Of a stretch of 64,000 bases of DNA, positions 59,101 to 64,000 are shown one piece after another. The stretch is from Opisthorchis felineus (taxonomy: Eukaryota > Platyhelminthes > Trematoda > Opisthorchiida > Opisthorchiidae): contig SJOL01006754.1 of the NCBI GenBank assembly GCA_004794785.1, positions 237,840-301,839 of the forward strand, in the 5' to 3' direction. Under the pieces are notes generated by a model. The model saw only the letters and a list, made by a program, of their open reading frames with translations, searched no databases and was not told where the DNA came from. Both the position numbers and the translations under genes were made by a program. How positions within the stretch are numbered: the first letter of the stretch is position 1; the number at the start of each line of letters is the position of its first letter.

Positions 59101-62100
59101 CTCTTTAGGTCAACTTTCCCAGGTATGCTGACGATTAATAGGGGACTAAATGCGCACGAAATAAGGGGTTATCATTTTCAGAATTTGACATATTGTATAT
59201 GAACAACTTGAGAAACTGCAACTTTCGTAACCCAAAGATATCCGACGTTGCAAAAGAACAGGAAGGCAAACGTCAGTTACTTACTTGTAATACGGTCTTC
59301 ACCCAATCGAATGGAAGACATTTTGATACTCGGTAATATCGATTTATGTAGTCATTCAGCTGATCGATCGTCCAAACTGTCTCATTCTTCACCTGAGCAT
59401 AGTTGGGGGACTTCTTTTGAATGTACTGGAAGGTGGGATAGTTTGTGGATGGAAGCGTGTAAGTTTGACGATGACAAGAAGGCAGCTCTGTGCGGTATTT
59501 ATATGGGAACTCTACATTTCGTGAGTGGAATATAACTACTTGAAAGTTTAAAAGTAGTGCATCTTCTTAGACAAATCAAGTTCACGGTGCCAATGCTCAA
59601 ACAGAGGAAGGACTATGGTAATGTTGCATCAGAACAACCGACGCTCCAAAATCCTATTCTACTCACTCTTAAGCTGAGAAGAATAGCCATTAAATTTCAG
59701 CCTAGCTCAGCCCTCCTCTTCATTCGAGGTCCTGTGAACATTGTTCACGCTTTCCAAATGGCCTGATATTATCTCCGATCATGAGGCTAGAGACAGACAT
59801 CAGCCGCTCGTAACCGAAAGGTTAGGTGTTCAAACTACTGGCCGGGAGGTCGCGGGTTCAAAACTCCTTGGTGGTTTGTAAGAGGTGTGCTGTTAATCAT
59901 TCCAAATAGTTGTTCATTACTTCCTTGCTTTTCAGCATAGATTGGATTCACTCACAGGAGGAAATCTCAATTGAAAACTTGGAAATGTTGTGAAGAAATT
60001 CGAATTAACAGATCACTATAAAGAGTACAGAAGAGACCTTCAAAGGTTATATTCCATATTGTATTTTCAATGCCTGTTCTCAAAGATCACCGTATTCAGT
60101 TGAGACGGACATGTAGCATCAGCGATTCAAGCTTGTTCCATTTAATTCGTCAGTCCAGTTAGTTAAGCTAACGAATTCCAGTGGTGTAATTCACAAGTAC
60201 TCGGTATAAGGCAACGTATGAATCATTTATTCGGTAGTCAGTTATTGTAGGTGATGTTTGTGGCACCATCTTCCCGGGCATGGTTTCCACTTCACAGGTA
60301 CCTAGATAAATGAGTTCTTCGTAACTTGACGCAACACTATTCATGGTGTTTCTGAAGACTATTCAGCAACGTTTTCTACACGGTTTATGTTGTTCGGCGG
60401 AACCGTAGAATTACCTACTGTAGCTGTTTTACTCGTCAGATCGTGGTACACTTTTTAGTTCACTGTGTCCTCAACAGTTCTTGCGCAAAATCAGTCGTGG
60501 GGTGTTGGCCCACAACCGCGGTGGACGAGGTAGGATAGAAGAAGCAAGAATGGTTCAGCTGCAGCACCCTTTTTGTGCCTGGCTGCCATACCAACAGAAG
60601 TAAGCACGGGGCCGAGATACTGCCGGGCATCCAAACCTAGACAGGAGCAGTCGAGAAGCAGAGGTCGGGTTCGAACGACGGACCTTCTGATCAGTAGGTT
60701 CGCGCCTTAAACACTGAGCCATCTTGAGGTAGAATGACCTCAAGGTATTCTGCCCGATCAACAAGCCTCCAATAAAATTGCATTCGAAACGATTGCAATC
60801 AGCAAGTTGATATCAACTTCAAAAACCAATTGGTGCACGAAGCTTGATACGGCGCACATTTGAATGAAAAACAAACAGACAAACCTCGAATGTGACTTCA
60901 CCAGCAAACGGGTGAAAACATAGAAATAGGTAGCCACGCAGTCCAACCAAGAAAGAGAGGGAAAACCGGCCAGTATAAACAAGGCAAGTGTTCGGGTCAA
61001 AAAGTCCGCATAACGAACTTCATGATGACAAAGAAAAGCAAGAAGTAGACGAATGAGTTAGCACGCCATCCGAGAGTGCAGTGACAACCACACACATCAA
61101 GGGCGCTTAGTTCAAACACAAGTCGGTGTCCCGTTATTGTCTCTTGTTTGAGTACTGAGAAGGAAGTCTCCCGCATTTTTGAAATCACTCTTCGTCTGAG
61201 CTACTTATTGATTGATGGTGATATGAGGAGAGTTGGTAGTTCTCCCGTCCACGTAATAAGTTAGCAGGTTGGAAATTCAGCACACCTACACCGTGCACAA
61301 CATGGTGATCATTCGTTTATTATCCATCAGCAAAAGTGGCTATTCCGCAGTTCGATTAAAAAACAACAGCCGTGAAAGAGTTCTCTTCTAACAAACTCCA
61401 ATATGTGCTATAGTCCCGTTGCGTAAAATTATTGCCTGAAGTGCCGGAGGATCATTCCCAAACGGTTTGGTTTGTTGACTAGATGGCATTTAACAGATAC
61501 CGTAAAATCGGTGCAGGTTATCTGATTTATTCTTACATGGCGGAAGCACAGTCTAATAAAATGCATAACATTTCCTCTTTTAGGCAATCGGTCGCTCAAC
61601 AAGATGCAACACAGGGTCGAGTGGCTTGTCATTGAAACCATTGTCTGATTGCACATGCTGTCTTATTTATGTACTTTTTCCGTTCGTTTGTTTTTGTATG
61701 TTTTTATTTTGTCTTTTTGTTTTTCTGAATGGTTCGATTGAATGAAGTAAAAACAGTCAATTCTCGCGCCTTTGAGCCGGATCCCCACATTTCGCCCCAC
61801 TAAAACAAACTTTTCAGGGGTGCAGTACGCCGAAGCACTACACGGAAGCAGCCAATCAGACTAGTCCCTGCGATAGGTGTCGTGGCGTTGGTCGCACGGG
61901 CTATGCTCAACGCTGATTGGCTGACGAAAAGAACTCAACTGCGCACCGACAATGTCTCTTAGATTGGGGACGAAACGTTGACAAGCCAACTGCCAACCTC
62001 GGTGAAAAGATCAACAGCCATCTGATCAACCACCAAGAACGAGGTTTTATGCGTATCTGCCGAATTTGCGCAGCTGGTGTTAAGGATAACTTAAGTAATT

Positions 62101-63518
62101 CGTGACTCATAAGGTTGCTGAAAACTTTTTGACAGCCCAAGAACACCATGAACGAGAGATTCAGCTGCGTTCCTGGTGGATTTCCCGTCAAAACCAAATT
62201 GGTATGCAAATGAGTGTATTTCATCAACTTAAGTAATTCATATGCAAAAGTCTCTGTCTTCTGTTCAGTGGATGCCGCTCTCCAATGACCTGTTAACCCG
62301 AAATTGGAAAGACACTCTAATGGCAGTATTCGAATATCCCCGGGACAGACAAGGATTCACCATTTTACCTAGTTTCATTGGTATGGATGACAAAAATCTT
62401 AAGAGTGGAGAGTGACCCATCGGAGAGGAGCCCAGCGACCCAAAAAAGCATATTCGGCATACCGCGTAGTTCTGTTCGGCTATGAATCTGCTAGTTTATA
62501 TTCCACCAGCAAGCGTGGACTCAGAAAGTCCTGAATTTAATATAAAAAACTAGAAGTTGTGCAACTTCCAAATCTTTCATCTTCAAGGTCATTTGTTAAA
62601 TCATAGTGAAAAGTCAGCATGTTCGAAGCTGGCAAAATGAGTAGATATTGTGTAGGGGAAGATCATGCAAACTGTACGAAATCTTTGGTATGGGTGCATA
62701 CGCGTGATTCTGCCCTCCAGAATTATCGAGTATGGAGTCCCTGTTATCGATTCATCAATAAACGTCAAACCGAAACGTCTCACAGGGACAAACATCAGTG
62801 TGAGTTTACACAAAATGAACGGACGATGTGTACAAAAGTCTGGTCAGCATAGCTGGACAGGATTTACGGTCGTTTGATGCGTTCTATTTCAGCCAATCGG
62901 ACCCGAGGGTATCTATCAGAAAAAACTTTCTACAGCATCAAATGCTATTTTCAGCCAATCAAATTTAGGTTGACGCTGCAAGTATTGAAGGCCAACAAGC
63001 GTATCTGAAAATATAAGTGTTAGCATTCACTTACCTGATTTGTCAAATGTGTTTGCAGGTTGTCATCCCTGAGGTGGTACGAGTGCACTGAGAGTCGAAC
63101 ATAGCCCGGGTGGTACAAAACCAGATAGGGCATTGCGTTGGCAACAAGGGCATAGCAACGGATGTCGAATTTGTGGCCATTCACAAGAAGTGGGCGCGCA
63201 ATATACCTGAGGCGACAAATTGGGGGTGGGGGGGGGGGTTAAAGAATGGTTATCCATAGCGAACTTCCAGCTGATGATCCTATTACTTTGTGCTGTGACA
63301 CTGTTCCATAAAATTCCACGAATGAACATTTTGAGTCCAGATGGGATCGATTACTCACTTTTGGATTAATCTTGGTGGAAGTCCAATCGATAATGTTTTT
63401 GCCTCATTGTCACGATCTTCCAAATTGGTTTTAAATACGTTGATATCACGTACAAGGAATATTCCTTTGCCTTGATTCATAGCAATCGGTTTGCTGATCC
63501 AGACTTTTGTCTCACTGC
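44908..63518 (-). CDS. TTLL10-like tubulin polyglycylase, 3' six exons (5' end beyond window)
   Basis: TTLL10 enzymes elongate glycine side chains on axonemal tubulin and other proteins, using an ATP-grasp fold. Exons on the minus strand: 63518-63359, 63206-63035, 59425-59285, 52643-52527, 48946-48853, 45935-44908. Every junction has GT-AG sites and matching phase. The spliced product, about 569 residues, runs W-I-S-K-P-I-A-M-N-Q-G-K-G-I-F; then Y-I-A-R-P-L-L-V-N-G-H-K-F-D-I-R; H-L-T-N-Q; K-N-E-T-V-W-T-I; L-D-F-L-L-D-D; W-L-L-E-V-N-S-N-P. These are the TTLL core motifs in order, with the ATP lysine, the K-F-D-I-R arginine and the metal-binding E and N kept. TTLL10 is preferred over other TTLLs for its H-L-T-N-Q-Y-I-Q-K-K and S-N-P-A-M-A-T-N-C regions. 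Introns are 152 to 6641 bases and full of retroelements. Confidence 0.9.
46096..47330 (+). pseudogene. PLE fragment in the last TTLL10 intron
   Basis: It starts in the palm end (S-M-E-I-G-S-T-S-G-T-S-G-L-L) and runs through K-L-K-T-T-V-Y-K-K-P-T. It then gives R-K-W-I-G-T-A-L-I-P-Y-K and the GIY-YIG core C-V-Q-K-I-K-R-N-D-C-T-K-V-Y-M-G-Q-T-A-R-E-L-H-T-R. A frameshift near 46735 precedes M-T-E-H-A-L-D-T-G-H-K. It is related to the element at 36-38 kb but clearly diverged, and it keeps the Gln that is a stop there. Near 47260 the 3' tail has TTGACCTG, a perfect GCTCACTT/AAAGTGAGC hairpin and TTGAAACC, a possible decayed hammerhead. It lies antisense to TTLL10. Confidence 0.75.
48451..48575 (+). 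repeat. Foldback repeat, divergent single arm
   Basis: CTCAACTGAATCCAACAGGA, then TTGTTCATGATGTTCTGTTACCAACTGAATG, follows the arm order seen at 23340-23420, with many changes. Confidence 0.35.
48853..48946 (-). CDS. TTLL10-like exon: metal-binding E-x-N motif
   Basis: P-W-L-L-E-V-N-S-N-P-A-M-A-T-N-C-D-A-L-K, 31 codons plus one base, acceptor TTACCCAG, donor GTGAGT. The Glu and Asn of L-E-V-N are the ATP-grasp magnesium ligands. Human TTLL10 is reported inactive through point substitutions; this copy keeps the catalytic motif. Confidence 0.92.
49737..49800. repeat. CTAT/CTGT-rich tract
   Basis: Imperfect tetranucleotide repeat (CTATCTGT-like units) on the plus strand. Confidence 0.7.
50068..50345 (-). 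repeat. LINE 3' end with expanded ATC/ATT tail
   Basis: On the minus strand TTCAAGTACGGCAGCGAAGC, then CATCAGTTGTTGAACACTGA, matches the LINE 3' end at 3345-3400 and 14025-14065. It runs into about 190 bases of GAT repeats, then about 40 bases of AAT-type repeat (50068-50117). Confidence 0.65.
52527..52643 (-). CDS. TTLL10-like exon: conserved L-D-F-L-L-D-D
   Basis: 39 codons, phase 0 at both ends, acceptor TTTCTAG, donor GTAAGT. Y-R-I-R-R-I-I-H-R-T-F-L-A-V-K, then L-G-M-F-Q-L-Y-G-L-D-F-L-L-D-D-Q-F-Q. The family usually has G-Y-F-D-L-x-G-x-D-F here; M-F-Q-L-Y-G is a noticeable variant, but the catalytic Asp region D-F-L-L-D-D is kept. Confidence 0.92.
57678..58219 (+). other. Two overlapping open frames in a TTLL10 intron, unassigned
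   Basis: Frames 57678-57905 and 57881-58219 overlap and are open for 75 and 112 codons. The second contains H-T-D-P-N-P-E-S-A-H-L-T-D-L-H-I-P-I-T-W-K-N-E. No domain is recognised. A frameshifted element remnant is possible. Confidence 0.2.
59285..59425 (-). CDS. TTLL10-like exon: K-N-E-T-V-W region
   Basis: 47 codons, phase 0 at both ends, acceptor CCTTCCAG, donor GTAAGT. Y-I-Q-K-K-S-P-N-Y-A-Q-V-K-N-E-T-V-W-T-I-D-Q-L aligns directly with the TTLL10 segment after H-L-T-N-Q. It ends D-W-V-K-T-V-L-Q. Confidence 0.93.
59803..59938 (+). repeat. tRNA-like SINE, family 2
   Basis: Head CAGCCGCTCGTAACCGAAAGG, then GTCGCGGGTTCAAAACTCC (B box), CTGTTAATCATTCC, ending TTGCTTTTCAGCATAG. It lies in a TTLL10 intron. 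Confidence 0.6.
60556..60741 (-). repeat. tRNA-like SINE, family 1, best-kept copy
   Basis: On the minus strand AAGATGGCTCAGTGTTTAAGG (A box), CGTTCGAACCCGACC (B box), CTCGACTGCTCCTGTCTAGG, CAGTATCTCGGCCCCGTG and CCAGGCACAAAAAGGGTGC. It lies in a TTLL10 intron on the same strand as that gene. Confidence 0.65.
61920..61985 (+). ncRNA. Hammerhead-like halves, uncertain
   Basis: GGCTGACGAAAAG (61918 on) and GGGGACGAAACGTTGACAAGCC (61964 on) are the two core halves in the right order. The 45 bases between do not form an obvious stem II, and stem I does not pair. The downstream CCAACTGCCAACC and CTGATCAACCACCAA resemble the flank of the motif at 14637. Probably a decayed copy. Confidence 0.35.
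62108..62222 (-). repeat. Foldback repeat, single arm
   Basis: AACGAGAGATTCAGCTGCGT, then GCAAATGAGTGTATTTC (plus-strand spelling), is the inverted form of the arm at 17737. Confidence 0.5.
63035..63206 (-). CDS. TTLL10-like exon: K-F-D-I-R to H-L-T-N-Q
   Basis: 172 bases, phase 2 in and 0 out. The acceptor CGCCTCAG follows a C-rich tract; donor GTAAGT. Y-I-A-R-P-L-L-V-N-G-H-K-F-D-I-R-C-Y-A-L-V, then G-Y-V-R-L-S-V-H-S-Y, ending H-L-T-N-Q. The K-F-D-I-R arginine and the H-L-T-N block are family signatures. Confidence 0.94.
63359..63518 (-). CDS. TTLL10-like exon: ATP-binding W-I-S-K-P
   Basis: 160 bases, enters with two bases of a codon and exits in phase 2; acceptor TTCTTCAG, donor GTGAGT. 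W-I-S-K-P-I-A-M-N-Q-G-K-G-I-F-L-V-R-D holds the ATP lysine and glycine-rich loop. L-S-I-G-L-P-P-R-L-I-Q-K leads into the next exon. Earlier exons are not found in the last 480 bases of the window. Confidence 0.93.
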
Positions 63519-64000
63519 CTGAAGAAAGACACAGACGAACAAGGGTGGTTTATTGATTCGAACGCCTCATTAAGAATTAGCATGAAAGCGGGTAGAAAAC
63601 CTCAATCAATTCAAATAATCGGTTTTACCCGGATAGGTTTATTAGACATGCTCTGCTTCTAGGCAGCCAAGGAGAACGTTGCTCTGTTCTGCTCTATTTT
63701 TCAACTATGAAACTTCTACGGGATTTTCGTTATTCGGGTGGCCAGATGCCTCGTTCACCCATAAAGAACGACGAAGTTTTACAAGAAGCAGTTAGGTGTC
63801 GAAGACGAACGGGACGCAGCAGATTTACGAACTGAAAGTGTCTGAATGATCACAAGATTGCCACTTGCCTGGGATTTGGACGTATCAAAAGGGGTCTGCA
63901 ACTACCTTTTGGGTGAGAATTTGATCACCTATCCTAATAAATGGCATATGCTATCTTGAGCAAGAAAATGGATGCTTCGAGCTCCCTTACAACGTCAAAA

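Noticed and set aside
1..64000. CRISPR arrays, bacterial operons, ribosome-binding sites
   Set aside because: The window is eukaryotic; no spaced short repeats of that type are present.

Overview
The window is eukaryotic and most likely from a flatworm, probably a digenean trematode. It shows small exons with canonical GT-AG splice sites, kilobase introns, very short metallothioneins with a 7-nt first coding exon, and abundant decayed LINEs, Penelope-like elements (PLEs), tRNA-like SINEs and microsatellites. The species cannot be settled by eye. Most of the 64 kb is repeat-rich non-coding DNA and very few of the long open frames are real genes.

Layout. 1-7.5 kb: decayed repeats, including a LINE 3' end and a LINE reverse-transcriptase remnant. 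7.6-25.5 kb: three minus-strand metallothionein genes (7.6, 21.9 and 25.2 kb) and one deletion-derived metallothionein pseudogene (12.9 kb). They share a compact promoter with a TATA-like box and a TGTGAATTCACA-type palindrome. Between them, at 15.1-16.2 kb, lie two minus-strand exons of an unrecognised protein with one membrane segment. A GC-rich putative plus-strand exon lies at 17.3 kb. 27-36 kb: LINE fragments, SINEs and repeats. 35.7-39.4 kb: a nearly intact PLE (reverse transcriptase plus GIY-YIG endonuclease, two in-frame stops) joined head-to-head to an inverted copy of its own 3' end. Both arms carry a hammerhead-ribozyme fold. 44.9-63.5 kb (running off the right edge): the 3' six exons of a minus-strand TTLL10-type tubulin polyglycylase. 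I assembled these from splice sites; the phases agree at all five junctions and the spliced protein is colinear with the family through the ATP-grasp core.

The most unusual signal is a scatter of hammerhead-like motifs: two in the PLE arms, two well-kept copies of a second sequence family (25.8 and 31.2 kb), and several decayed relatives (14.6, 17.9, 41.8, 61.9 kb). They share a CUGAYGA / stem II / GAAAC core, a self-complementary ACGU in place of stem III, and one extra base before stem II.

The host genes are independent units: a metal-binding gene cluster, a ciliary or axonemal tubulin-modifying enzyme, and one unknown membrane protein. The rest is retroelement history.
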